A DNA stretch of 64,000 nt from the NCBI GenBank assembly GCA_015069695.1, contig JADCRZ010000030.1, positions 1 through 64,000 of the forward strand, in the 5' to 3' direction. A model generated the notes under the pieces. It worked only from the letters and a program-made list of their open reading frames with translations, had not been told where the DNA came from and ran no database searches. This document shows, piece by piece, positions 42,164 through 50,457 of this stretch. This DNA comes from Williamsia sp. Lineage in GTDB: Bacteria > Bacteroidota > Bacteroidia > Chitinophagales > Chitinophagaceae. The position numbers were made by a program, and so were the translations under genes. Within the stretch, counting starts at the first letter, position 1, and every line of letters starts with the position of its first letter.

Positions 42164-43816
42164 TTATAGCGATACACCGCGCTTCCAGGGAATAAAATCA
42201 TTCTGCTCATTGCGCACAGCACTCACCTGGATATTGCCGCTTGCTACTTCAATTACATATTCCAGGATGCGTTCACCGGCTTGTTCAATGGTTTCATCCC
42301 CTTCAATGATGGAGCCGGTATTTATATCAATGATGTCGCGCATCTTGTTGTACAGCTTGGTATTGCTCGAGAGCTTTACCACCGGTGCGATCGGGTTGCC
42401 GGTGGGGGTTCCCAACCCGGTCGTAAACAGGACAACCGTAGCGCCGGAACCTACTTCAGCAGTGGTGGATTCAACGTCGTTACCGGGTGTGCAAAGCAGG
42501 TTGAGCCCTGGCGTACTTACTTTTTCGGGGTAGTCCAGTACATCCGTAACAGGTGAGGTACCGCCTTTTTTGGCAGCACCGGACGATTTGATCGCATCGG
42601 TGATCAAGCCGTCTTTGATGTTACCGGGAGAGGGATTCATGTCGAAGCCGGAACCGGATTCTTCTGCACGCCGTGCGTAGGTACGCATAATTTCAATAAA
42701 GCGGATAGCGCTGCTCTCGTCTACGCAACGGTCGCTCAATTCCTGTTCAACGCCGCAGAGTTCCGGAAATTCAGAAAGAATGACCGTACCCCCGATTGCT
42801 ACGAGCAGGTCAGATGTATAACCGATGGCGGGGTTGGCCGATATGCCGGAAAAACCATCCGAGCCGCCGCATTCCAGTCCGATACAAAGCTTGCTGAGCG
42901 GCGCAGGCTGGCGGGTATGTTTGTCGGCCTGCATCAAACCGGCAAACGTCTGCCGGATGGCCTGGGCCATCATTTCAGGTTCGGTCCCTATTTTTTGCTG
43001 TTCCAGGATGTACAGGGGCTTGTCCATATTCGGACTCCGTTTGTTGATCTCTTCGGTTAGCATAGACACCTGGGCATTCTGGCAACCCAGGCTCAGGATG
43101 GTCGCGCCTGCCACATTGGGGTGGGTTATATAACCGGCCAGCAAACCACAGAGGGCCTGGGCATCCTGGCGGATACCGCCACAGCCCATGCTGTGCATCA
43201 GGAACTTAACACCATCCACGTTCTTAAACACCCGTTTGGCCTGTGTTTCTTCATCTACTTCGCTATAAGGCACTTCCAGGATTTCGTTCACCCCGCTGCC
43301 AGCCAGCTGCAGCTGTTTCAGCTGCCGGGCAAACTGCTGGTATTTTCTCGGGCGGGCATAGCCCAGTTCTTCTACCAGGGCTTCACGCAACACTTCCAGG
43401 TTTCTGTTTTCGCAGAAAACCATGGGAATTACCAGCCAGTAGTTGGCTGTTCCTACGCTGCCGTCGGAGCGGTGGTAACCCATGAACGTCCGGTTGGCAT
43501 ATTTTGACACATCGGGTACATGCCACCCGGTTTTGCGGGCACCCAGCTTGAAATCGCTGGAAGCATGCTTTACATTGGTGGTAGCAATGCGGGCACCGGC
43601 GGGGATGGGCTCGCTCGCCTTGCCGACCAGCACGCCGTACATCGTAATAGGATCGCCGGGCTGGAGTGCCTCTTCGGTAAACTTATGTTTGGCAGCTATA
43701 GGTTCAGTGATCTTATAGGTACGACCATTCAGTTCAACGGTTTCATCCTTTGCCAAGTCACGCAGCGCCACAATAACATTGTCCGCCGGATGAACTTTTA
43801 ATACACTCTTTTTCAT
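42164..43816 (-). CDS. uxaA: Altronate dehydratase
   Basis: UxaA dehydrates D-altronate to 2-keto-3-deoxygluconate. The 550-residue protein has an N-terminal SAF domain (about 1-100, including LKVHPADNVIVALRDL) and a long catalytic part with MGYHRSDGSVGTANYWLVIP, HSMGCGGIRQDAQAL, LSLGCQNAQVS, GLECGGSDGFSGISANPA, PSPGNIKDGL and VLFTTGLGTPTGNPIAP. Cysteines in GCGG and LECGGSD are probable iron ligands. It is one continuous protein, as in E. coli. Because a dedicated L-fuconate dehydratase is not present, this enzyme could conceivably also serve the fucose-type branch upstream, but that is speculation. Confidence 0.94.
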   Translation of the reverse strand: MKKSVLKVHPADNVIVALRDLAKDETVELNGRTYKITEPIAAKHKFTEEALQPGDPITMYGVLVGKASEPIPAGARIATTNVKHASSDFKLGARKTGWHVPDVSKYANRTFMGYHRSDGSVGTANYWLVIPMVFCENRNLEVLREALVEELGYARPRKYQQFARQLKQLQLAGSGVNEILEVPYSEVDEETQAKRVFKNVDGVKFLMHSMGCGGIRQDAQALCGLLAGYITHPNVAGATILSLGCQNAQVSMLTEEINKRSPNMDKPLYILEQQKIGTEPEMMAQAIRQTFAGLMQADKHTRQPAPLSKLCIGLECGGSDGFSGISANPAIGYTSDLLVAIGGTVILSEFPELCGVEQELSDRCVDESSAIRFIEIMRTYARRAEESGSGFDMNPSPGNIKDGLITDAIKSSGAAKKGGTSPVTDVLDYPEKVSTPGLNLLCTPGNDVESTTAEVGSGATVVLFTTGLGTPTGNPIAPVVKLSSNTKLYNKMRDIIDINTGSIIEGDETIEQAGERILEYVIEVASGNIQVSAVRNEQNDFIPWKRGVSL

Positions 43817-43833
43817 AACTTGATTTTAAGGTT

Positions 43834-45333
43834 TTAACGGGCAATCAGTGCCCGTGCTTGCCCCTGTTGCAACTGTTGAAGGTTGGCAACAACAGCATCG
43901 GCAAACCCGGGCAGTATGGATACGTTGTAATCCCAGAGTGCCGTATTGCTGAGCACTTTTTGCACAAGGGTGGCAGCGTCAGCCTCTTTCCAGGCCTGTG
44001 AGAAATACTCCGCGCTGTCGTCGTTTACAAGGTACGTATTTCCATGGGTTGATCCATAGAACTTGCCATCATCTCCCCGTTCGCATTTCATAAACAAGAG
44101 GTAGGCTGCAAAACCCAGGGCCATGTGGGCAGGCACCTCATTTTTGCGCTCATAATATTTCTTCAGGACCGGCAGGTTGCGCATCTTCATTTTTGACGTG
44201 TACTGCATGGTAATGCTCAACCAGAGATGCTCGATATGGGGATTGCGGAAACGGTCCAGCACTTTGCGGGCAAAATCCTCGGCATCGCTTTGAGAGAGCG
44301 AGCCGTTGGTGATCGAAGGAGCGATCTCCTGCAACATCAAAGACTCAATAAAATGGGTAAAGTCCCCATTGTCCATGGCTTCTTTGACCGTTCTGAAACC
44401 GGCCAGGTAGGCCAGCCCGCAGCTGAATGTATGGGTTCCATTTAGGAGGCGCAGCTTCAGTTCCCGGAACACATCGATGTCAGGCTGGATCACAACCCCC
44501 TCATCTGCCGGCGCAAACGAAAGAATTTCACTGACCTGTTTTTCAGCGGCTTCAATGGCCCAAAGGCTGTAGCTTTCTGACATAATCATAAGCTCGTCTG
44601 TATACCCCAGCTCCTGCTGCATCTGCTCGTGCTGCGCAGGGGCCAGCTTACCCGGCACAATGCGGTCCACAAGCGTACTGCAGAAATAATTGCTTTCCAG
44701 CCACTCCATAAAGGGCTGTTCGAGTCCGTTAAAACGGGCAAGCTCCTGCAGGATGGCTTTGAGCTTTTTGCCGTTGTCGATGATCAGTTCTGTAGGCAGG
44801 ATGACCATGCCTTTGGATTTGTCTCCCCCGAATGTCTGGTAACGGCGGTATAAAAAAGCCAGCAGTTTGCCTGGGAAAGAAGCCGGCGGGTTGCGGTGGA
44901 TGTCTTCTTCTACCAGGGTAATCCCAACTTCGGTGGTGTTGGATATTACAACCTGCATGGCAGGATCATCGGCGCAGGCCAGCACATCCTGCCAGGCATC
45001 ACCGGCATTGATGATCCGGCTCACGGAAGCGTTGATGATGTTCTCTTCCTTTTTCTGGCCGTTCTCCACGCCCCGGATGCATTGCGTGTACAGGCCATCC
45101 TGTGTATCAAACGACTTGCTGTCGCCGGCGGAAGTTGACTTTACTATGACGACCCTTCCATTGAAAAGTCCTTGTTTATTGGCTTTGTCGATAAAATAAT
45201 CGGGCAATCCTCTCAGCAGCACGCCCGTACCGAACTGCAGCACTTTTTCAGGCAGTGCAAAAAGAGCCGGGTCGGTGGTTTGGGTTTGAGGACCAGCACC
45301 GATTTTTTCCAGGTTGTTTTTTGATAAGATCAT
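43834..45333 (-). CDS. uxaB: Tagaturonate reductase
   Basis: UxaB reduces D-tagaturonate to D-altronate with NADH. From ATG 45333 the product has 499 residues and belongs to the long mannitol-dehydrogenase family: VLQFGTGVLLRGLPDYFID for nucleotide binding, SNTTEVGITL, VDRIVPG, LLNGTHTFSCGLAYLAGF and the Lys-containing RKVLDRF region. The family's K-x5-N-x2-H is represented by the LRLLNGTHTF segment. It is the first uxa gene transcribed, 18 bp before uxaA. The 112-bp gap to the SDR gene upstream could hold its own promoter, although none is clear. Confidence 0.92.
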   Translation of the reverse strand: MILSKNNLEKIGAGPQTQTTDPALFALPEKVLQFGTGVLLRGLPDYFIDKANKQGLFNGRVVIVKSTSAGDSKSFDTQDGLYTQCIRGVENGQKKEENIINASVSRIINAGDAWQDVLACADDPAMQVVISNTTEVGITLVEEDIHRNPPASFPGKLLAFLYRRYQTFGGDKSKGMVILPTELIIDNGKKLKAILQELARFNGLEQPFMEWLESNYFCSTLVDRIVPGKLAPAQHEQMQQELGYTDELMIMSESYSLWAIEAAEKQVSEILSFAPADEGVVIQPDIDVFRELKLRLLNGTHTFSCGLAYLAGFRTVKEAMDNGDFTHFIESLMLQEIAPSITNGSLSQSDAEDFARKVLDRFRNPHIEHLWLSITMQYTSKMKMRNLPVLKKYYERKNEVPAHMALGFAAYLLFMKCERGDDGKFYGSTHGNTYLVNDDSAEYFSQAWKEADAATLVQKVLSNTALWDYNVSILPGFADAVVANLQQLQQGQARALIAR

Positions 45334-45445
45334 ATCTGAACGCTTTGTAGGAACAAGAGTAGGCATATTTCTGTGAATACAGTCCCCTCTCCCGTATTTT
45401 TTTTGCGCAATCGTTCACGCTGATCCGCCACAAATCCGTAAGGCC

Positions 45446-46234
45446 TTAGGCATTTGCCAGGGCCCGGTCCAAGTGAACATAACCTCCGTCTACATGGATC
45501 AGCTGTCCGGTTGTATGGCTTGATTTTTCTGACAACAGAAAGGCAACTGTACTTCCCAGCTCTTCTGTTGTGGTCATGCGGTTGCCCAGCGGGATTTTAG
45601 ATTTGATCTCTTCCAGTTTTTTCTCCGGATCGGGCAGGGTTTTGATCCAGTTTTCATACAGGGGTGTCCAGCTTTCCGCCACCACCACACTGTTTACCCG
45701 GATGCCGTATTTCAGCAGCTCTACCGCCCATTCGCGGGTCAGTGCGTTGCGGCCGCCATTGGCTGCAGCATACGCAGACGTATTTCCCTGGCCGGTTTCA
45801 GCGGTTTTTGAGCTGATATTTACAACAGCGCCCCGCGAAGCGATCAGCGCAGGCAAAGCGTATTGCATTACCAGGTAATAATGGATTAAGTTTTTGTGCA
45901 GGCTTGCCATAAACCGTTCGTAGTTACCCCCTTCCAGTCCGACGCCATCATTGGCGCCGGCATTGTTCACCACGCCATCAATGCGCCCAAACTGTTCAAG
46001 CGTTTTCTTTACGGCTTCTTCACAGGCAGCGGGAACACTGAGTTCAGCAGCTACCTGGCCGGCGCGGAAGCCTCCCTGCAGCAGGTCCTGTAGCAACTTG
46101 TTGTTGTCTCCTTCATTTCTTCCGATGATCACAGGAATGGCGCCTTCGGCAGCCAGCACGCGCACGATCCCTTCTCCGATTCCTTTTGCTCCACCGGTAA
46201 CGATGATTACTTTGTCTTTTAATTGCAGATCCAT
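45446..46234 (-). CDS. SDR oxidoreductase, L-fucose dehydrogenase-like
   Basis: From ATG 46234 the 262-residue protein is a short-chain dehydrogenase: VIIVTGGAKGIGEGI for nucleotide binding, VVNNAGANDG, and the catalytic Ser in VVNISSKTA. The expected Y-x3-K reads SAYAAANGGRNALTREW, so the catalytic Lys is replaced by Asn; I recall YAASNGGRNALTREW in close relatives, which suggests a subfamily trait rather than a mutation. Context with a lactonase-type amidohydrolase and a FAH-family hydrolase suggests oxidation of L-fucose or a related aldose to the lactone. It starts 4 bp after the amidohydrolase stop codon. Confidence 0.8.
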   Translation of the reverse strand: MDLQLKDKVIIVTGGAKGIGEGIVRVLAAEGAIPVIIGRNEGDNNKLLQDLLQGGFRAGQVAAELSVPAACEEAVKKTLEQFGRIDGVVNNAGANDGVGLEGGNYERFMASLHKNLIHYYLVMQYALPALIASRGAVVNISSKTAETGQGNTSAYAAANGGRNALTREWAVELLKYGIRVNSVVVAESWTPLYENWIKTLPDPEKKLEEIKSKIPLGNRMTTTEELGSTVAFLLSEKSSHTTGQLIHVDGGYVHLDRALANA

Positions 46235-46238
46235 ATAA

Positions 46239-47072
46239 TTATGATAGCTTGTAAAATGTTGTGGCGTTGCCGCCGAAAAATTGCGCTTGTTCGTGCGCGG
46301 AAAACGAAGAAAAATAATCCCGTACAATACCCAGCATAGTTGGATAGGACGCTGCTACCAGGCAAACCGGCCAGTCGGAACCATACTGGATGCGGCGGGT
46401 GCCAAAAGCTTCTACCACGGTATCCAGATAAGGAGCAAAGTCTTCCTTTTTCCACTGGTGCCAGTCGGCTTCCGTAACCATGCCTGAAATTTTGCATTGC
46501 ACATTGTCGTAGGTAGCCACCCGCATGATGTCTTCTCTCCACTGTTGCAAGGCACCTTCCCTGATCGCCGGCTTGGCGATATGGTCAATCACAAAAGATT
46601 GCTGCGGAAAAGAAGTAAGCAGGGAAGGAACATACTGCAGCTGGTCGGCATAGATCAGGATGTCGTACGTAAAGCCCCATTTTTCCAGCTTGCCGATGCC
46701 GCGCATAAAAGAAGGCTGCAGCATGAGGGCCCGGTCGGCTTCACCCTGCAGTACATGGCGGAACCCCTTCATAGGGGGAAAACTGCTGTAATATTCCAGC
46801 TGCTCTTCGATGTTTTCTGCCCGGAGATCAACCCATCCTACCACCCCTTTGATAAAACCGTGGTCCGCAGCATGGGCGAGTAAAAATTTATTTTCTTCTT
46901 CAGACTGGCGGGCCTGCACTGCTACACAGCCATCAAAGCCATGCTGCTGCAAGATTGGCTGGAGCCGTTCCGGACCAAAATCCTGCCGGATCCCGTTCAT
47001 CTGGGTTGATATCCAGTCGTATTCTATGGGATCATATTGCCAGAAATGCTGGTGTGCATCAATTTTTAGCAT
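46239..47072 (-). CDS. Amidohydrolase family 2, probable L-fuconolactonase
   Basis: The 277-residue TIM-barrel protein starts KIDAHQHFWQYDPIEYDWI, containing the metal-binding H-x-H, followed by VAVQARQSEEENKFLLAHA, GVVGWVDLRAENIEEQL, GFRHVLQGE, FVIDHIAKPAI and RIQYGSDWPVC with the catalytic Asp. This is the COG3618-type lactonase pattern; characterised members hydrolyse L-fucono- or L-rhamnono-lactone. It overlaps the FAH-family gene by 14 bp and is 4 bp from the SDR gene, so these act together in an oxidative deoxy-sugar route. The precise sugar is inferred. Confidence 0.85.
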   Translation of the reverse strand: MLKIDAHQHFWQYDPIEYDWISTQMNGIRQDFGPERLQPILQQHGFDGCVAVQARQSEEENKFLLAHAADHGFIKGVVGWVDLRAENIEEQLEYYSSFPPMKGFRHVLQGEADRALMLQPSFMRGIGKLEKWGFTYDILIYADQLQYVPSLLTSFPQQSFVIDHIAKPAIREGALQQWREDIMRVATYDNVQCKISGMVTEADWHQWKKEDFAPYLDTVVEAFGTRRIQYGSDWPVCLVAASYPTMLGIVRDYFSSFSAHEQAQFFGGNATTFYKLS

Positions 47073-47916
47073 ATGCCACCACGTTTTGCTTGGAAGTGCC
47101 CAGTCCGTCTATACCCAGTTCCACTGTATCGCCTGCTTTCAGGTACACGGGCGGCTTAAAGCCCAGTCCAACGCCGGCCGGTGTACCGGTAGAGATAATA
47201 TCACCTGGCAGCAGGGTCATAAAACGGCTGATATAAGAAACCAGGAAGGGAATGCCAAAGATCAAATCGGCCGTGGTGCCATCCTGCATCATTTGTCCGT
47301 TTACGGTGAGCCACAAACGAAGATTGCTTGTCTCGGGCAGTTCATCCGCTGTAACCAGGAAAGGGCCTACCGGGGCAAACGTATCACAGCCTTTTCCTTT
47401 GTCCCAGGTACCATTCATCTCGAGCTGAAAAGCCCGCTCAGACACATCATTGTGCAAACAATAGCCGGCTACATATTCCATGGCTTCCCCCTCTTCCACA
47501 TAGCTGGCGCGTTTGCCGATTACCACTGCGAGTTCTACTTCCCAGTCAGTTTTCTGTGAATCTTTGGGCAGCACGATGTCGTCGAAAGGACCACAGAGTG
47601 CCGTGGTGGATTTCATGAACAAGATAGGCTCGGTCGGCGGTGTAGCGTTGGTTTCGCGGGCATGATCGGCGTAGTTGAGTCCGATGCATACAATCTTCGA
47701 CGGGCGGGCCACCGGCGAACCCAGGCGTACCCCGCTTTCTATCACAGGCAGGCTTTCCCGCTCTGCTTCTACCCGCTTTTTTAATTCAGCCAATCCGCCG
47801 CTTTCAAAAAATTTCTCATCAAAGTCTTCTATCCATTGTGAAACATCGTATCGCGTGTCTTCCCATAGAATCCCCGGTTTTTCTTTGCCCGGTTCGCCAA
47901 AGCGGATAATTTTCAT
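47059..47916 (-). CDS. FAH-family hydrolase, probable 2,4-diketo-3-deoxy-L-fuconate hydrolase
   Basis: The 285-residue protein has the C-terminal fumarylacetoacetase-type catalytic domain: IVCIGLNYADHARETN, the metal ligands in DWEVELAVVIG with Glu pair, YCLHNDVSERAFQLEM with the Asp ligand, KGCDTFAPVGPFLV, and DIISTGTPAGVGLGFKP. In the oxidative L-fucose/L-rhamnose route this enzyme cleaves the 2,4-diketo acid into pyruvate and lactate. Its overlap with the lactonase gene supports that role; alternatives are acylpyruvases or ureidoglycolate lyase-like enzymes with the same fold. Confidence 0.85.
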   Translation of the reverse strand: MKIIRFGEPGKEKPGILWEDTRYDVSQWIEDFDEKFFESGGLAELKKRVEAERESLPVIESGVRLGSPVARPSKIVCIGLNYADHARETNATPPTEPILFMKSTTALCGPFDDIVLPKDSQKTDWEVELAVVIGKRASYVEEGEAMEYVAGYCLHNDVSERAFQLEMNGTWDKGKGCDTFAPVGPFLVTADELPETSNLRLWLTVNGQMMQDGTTADLIFGIPFLVSYISRFMTLLPGDIISTGTPAGVGLGFKPPVYLKAGDTVELGIDGLGTSKQNVVAYAKN

Positions 47917-47983
47917 ACGTCAGGCTTTTATTTGTATAGTTTGGTTAATAGAATTTAGAGAACTGGCCACTTAATGATGAGCA

Positions 47984-48748
47984 TCAGGAATTCAGTTTGA
48001 GAAAACCGCCGTCGATGGGGTAATCGCAGCCCGTTATAAAAGAAGCTTCCTGGGAGCTGAGATACAGGGCCAGTGCGGCGATCTCCTCCGGTGTTCCCAT
48101 CCGCCCGATGGGTTGGGAGGCGGCCAGCTTTTCAAACATTTCCTGTTCACGGCCGGCATAATTCTTTGCCAGGAAACCATCTACAAACGGCGTATGCACC
48201 CTTGCCGGTGAAATGCTGTTGCAGCGGATATTGTGGTGCAGGTAATCACGGGCCACAGACAGGGTCATTGCGTACATGGCGCCCTTGCTCATGGAATAGG
48301 CAAACCGGTCGGTAAGCCCGATCTGTGCAGCAATGGAGCAGATGTTTACGATCACGCCTCCGCCCCCCGCTTTCATGGCTGGCACAACCGCATGCAGGCA
48401 GTTGTATACGCCCCGCACATTTACATCAAATACACGGGTAAAATCCTGTTCATTGGTTGTTTCCACATTTCCGATATGCGAGATGCCGGCATTGTTAACG
48501 AGTATGTCTACCCGGCCAATGGCAGCAATGGTGCTGATCACCTGCTGCTGGTTGCTGACATTGCAGCTGTGCGCAACTGCTTGCAGCCCTTCTTCCAGGA
48601 TTTGTCGAACCGTTTCTTCGGCATTTTTCTGATCCAGTTCCAGGATGTGTACAGTTGCTCCCTGTTTGGCAAACAGCTTGGAAATGGCTTTGCCGATGCC
48701 ACTTCCGCCACCGGTTACAAGAGCAGCTTTGTTGTTGAGGTTGAACAT
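47984..48748 (-). CDS. SDR oxidoreductase, 2-keto-3-deoxy-L-fuconate dehydrogenase-like
   Basis: From ATG 48748 the 254-residue classical SDR has KAALVTGGGSGIGKAISKLF, ILVNNAGISH, the Ser in VNICSIAAQ, an intact Y-x3-K in FAYSMSKGA, and SISPARVHTPFVDGFLAKNY before the C-terminal GCDYPIDGGF. The P-x-R-V-x-T-P-F-V segment is like that of the 2-keto-3-deoxy-L-fuconate dehydrogenases. It is the promoter-proximal gene of the eleven-gene minus-strand cluster, followed after 67 bp by the FAH gene. It could alternatively be the first, aldose-oxidising step. Confidence 0.8.
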   Translation of the reverse strand: MFNLNNKAALVTGGGSGIGKAISKLFAKQGATVHILELDQKNAEETVRQILEEGLQAVAHSCNVSNQQQVISTIAAIGRVDILVNNAGISHIGNVETTNEQDFTRVFDVNVRGVYNCLHAVVPAMKAGGGGVIVNICSIAAQIGLTDRFAYSMSKGAMYAMTLSVARDYLHHNIRCNSISPARVHTPFVDGFLAKNYAGREQEMFEKLAASQPIGRMGTPEEIAALALYLSSQEASFITGCDYPIDGGFLKLNS

Positions 48749-48992
48749 GCAGGCGTGATTTGCAAAATAACAATTGCACCGGCTCATACAGGCCGGGCAG
48801 TGCGATCCCATCATAAACCGGCATCAAAGTAAGGGTATTTTGCCAAGCAAACAGCTTTATTTTCCAGCGCTATTTAATCTGGCTTGTTGTACCTTTAGCC
48901 CTTGCTTGCTCCTGTTCCGGCTTACCTGCGCTAGGCCACAAATCAGTGGTTGGATGGATAAAGTAAGGGAATTATCTCTTAACTTGGTGATC

Positions 48993-49004
48993 ATTACCGG
49001 TAAT
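48993..49004. promoter_or_regulatory. 12-bp perfect palindrome between divergent operons
   Basis: ATTACCGGTAAT lies 29 bp before the sigma-factor start and in the 284-bp gap between the sugar-acid cluster and the sigma/CHAT genes. A palindrome in this place suits a dimeric regulator's operator, but there is only one copy and no known binding motif is matched. Confidence 0.3.
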
Positions 49005-49032
49005 ACATCATTAACCTAAAATTTATTTCTTC

Positions 49033-49620
49033 TTGACGATTTCAGATGAACAGATGATTCATGGCCTTACAGCCGGTGATCAGCAAAGAAGGCATTACGA
49101 AAAGGAACTATATCTGCAGTATCAGTACCTGATCAACGAGGGGAGCCGCAAGTACCATCTTACCCATGATGATAGCTTCAGTGCCTACAGCGATGCCATT
49201 GTATCGGTCATCAACAACATCATCCGCAGCAGCTTCGACCACCGTTCGTCGATCAAAACCTACCTGATTCAAATTTTTTCTAACAAATGTATTGACCTTG
49301 TCAGAAAAAAGACGACCAATAAAGAGAAAGTTCATCATGGCACGGCGGAACCTGAACTTTTAAGCTATTTGCCCGACAAAGCAAAGGGAATTGTAGAAAA
49401 GATGGTGGACCAGCAAAAGATCCTGGCTGTAAAGCAGCAGCTGGAAACCATGGGCGAAAAATGCAGGGAGATCCTGCTCTTGTTTGAAGACGGGTATACA
49501 GACAAAGAGATCGCAGAACAGCTGCAGTACAACAGCGCTGCTGTAGCAAAAACAACCCGCTTGCGCTGTCTGGAAAAAATAAAAGAAAAAATGAAACATT
49601 TATTTACCAATCATGAATGA
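49033..49620 (+). CDS. Sigma-70 family (ECF-like) sigma factor
   Basis: The 195-residue protein has region 2 around residues 20-95 (EKELYLQYQYLINEGSRKY, SIKTYLIQIFSNKCIDLVRK) and a region 4 HTH around 130-185 (KCREILLLFEDGYTDKEIAE, SAAVAKTTRLRCLEKIKE). The start used is TTG 49033, giving MTISDEQMIHGLTAGDQQ; an internal ATG at 49054 is the alternative. Relatives in Chitinophagaceae are annotated as sigma-70 family factors with weak similarity to ECF types. Its stop overlaps the following gene by 8 bp. A sigma factor leading a set of TPR, subtilase and CHAT proteins probably controls that set or a wider response. Confidence 0.85.
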   Translation: MTISDEQMIHGLTAGDQQRRHYEKELYLQYQYLINEGSRKYHLTHDDSFSAYSDAIVSVINNIIRSSFDHRSSIKTYLIQIFSNKCIDLVRKKTTNKEKVHHGTAEPELLSYLPDKAKGIVEKMVDQQKILAVKQQLETMGEKCREILLLFEDGYTDKEIAEQLQYNSAAVAKTTRLRCLEKIKEKMKHLFTNHE

Positions 49621-50416
49621 TTCGCTGGAATATATTGAAGCTTATTTTGAAAGGGAACTCGACGAGGCCGGGAGGCAGCAATTTGAAAAAAGGTGCGAAC
49701 AGGATGTGGAGTTTGCCCGCGATGTAGCCCTTTACATTACCACCCGCGAGGCTATGAAGCTTTCGCTGGCAGAACAAAAAAGGGAGGAATGGCGTTTGCT
49801 GGGCAACGAAAGCCGTTCCAATTTAGAGGCCGTTTCAGGAAACACAGCAGATGACGCTGCCTTACAAGAAGAGGAAAGACTTGAGGCTGTTCCGCAGGCG
49901 CCGGTCAGAAAACTGGCCATCCGCCGCTGGATACCCTATGCCGTAGCAGCCAGTGTGCTCTTATTCGTTGCCATCTATTTCACCGACAGCGACCGGGAGC
50001 TGCGCAAGCAAATTGCCAGCAACAAGCAGGAAGAATTGATGCCTATAAGTCCTACAATGGGTGCCCAGGATTCTCTTGAACAAGCAAAAGAAGCTTACAA
50101 CAACCAGGAGGACGAAAAAGCCCTGCGCCTTTTCCGGGGCATCCTGCAAGCAGACAGTACGCACGACCAGGCCCTGTTATACATGGGTCACACTTTCTGG
50201 CGCCAGAAAAACTATGACAGTGCACTCCATTATTTAGATAAATTATCCGCCCTCGAACTCAGCAGCAACAAGGGTCCTTATAACAAAGCACTGGTTTTGC
50301 TGGAGCGCAACCAGCTGGGAGACCGGGACACTGCAAAAAAGCTTTTGCAAAATGTAGTAGCCGAGAAACAGGAAGGATACAGACGTGCCCAGGGTTTATT
50401 GGATTTAATGAAGTAA
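49613..50416 (+). CDS. Single-pass membrane protein with TPR-like repeats, putative anti-sigma factor
   Basis: The 267-residue protein has a cytoplasmic N-terminal part (1-105) with EYIEAYFERELDEAGRQQFE and RCEQDVEFARDVALY, which looks like the acidic helical start of Bacteroidota anti-sigma proteins; one membrane helix at about 107-124 (WIPYAVAASVLLFVAIYF); and a periplasmic part with TPR-like units (AKEAYNNQEDEKALRLFRG, GHTFWRQKNYDSALHYLDK, NKALVLLERNQLGDRDTAK). Overlap with the sigma gene by 8 bp and this topology make it a likely cognate anti-sigma factor with a periplasmic sensing or docking domain. No zinc HxxxCxxC motif is seen, so this is an inference. Confidence 0.7.
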   Translation: MNDSLEYIEAYFERELDEAGRQQFEKRCEQDVEFARDVALYITTREAMKLSLAEQKREEWRLLGNESRSNLEAVSGNTADDAALQEEERLEAVPQAPVRKLAIRRWIPYAVAASVLLFVAIYFTDSDRELRKQIASNKQEELMPISPTMGAQDSLEQAKEAYNNQEDEKALRLFRGILQADSTHDQALLYMGHTFWRQKNYDSALHYLDKLSALELSSNKGPYNKALVLLERNQLGDRDTAKKLLQNVVAEKQEGYRRAQGLLDLMK

Positions 50417-50457
50417 TTTAGGTTGCCTATTTCTCCTTCACAATCCAACCACTTGCT

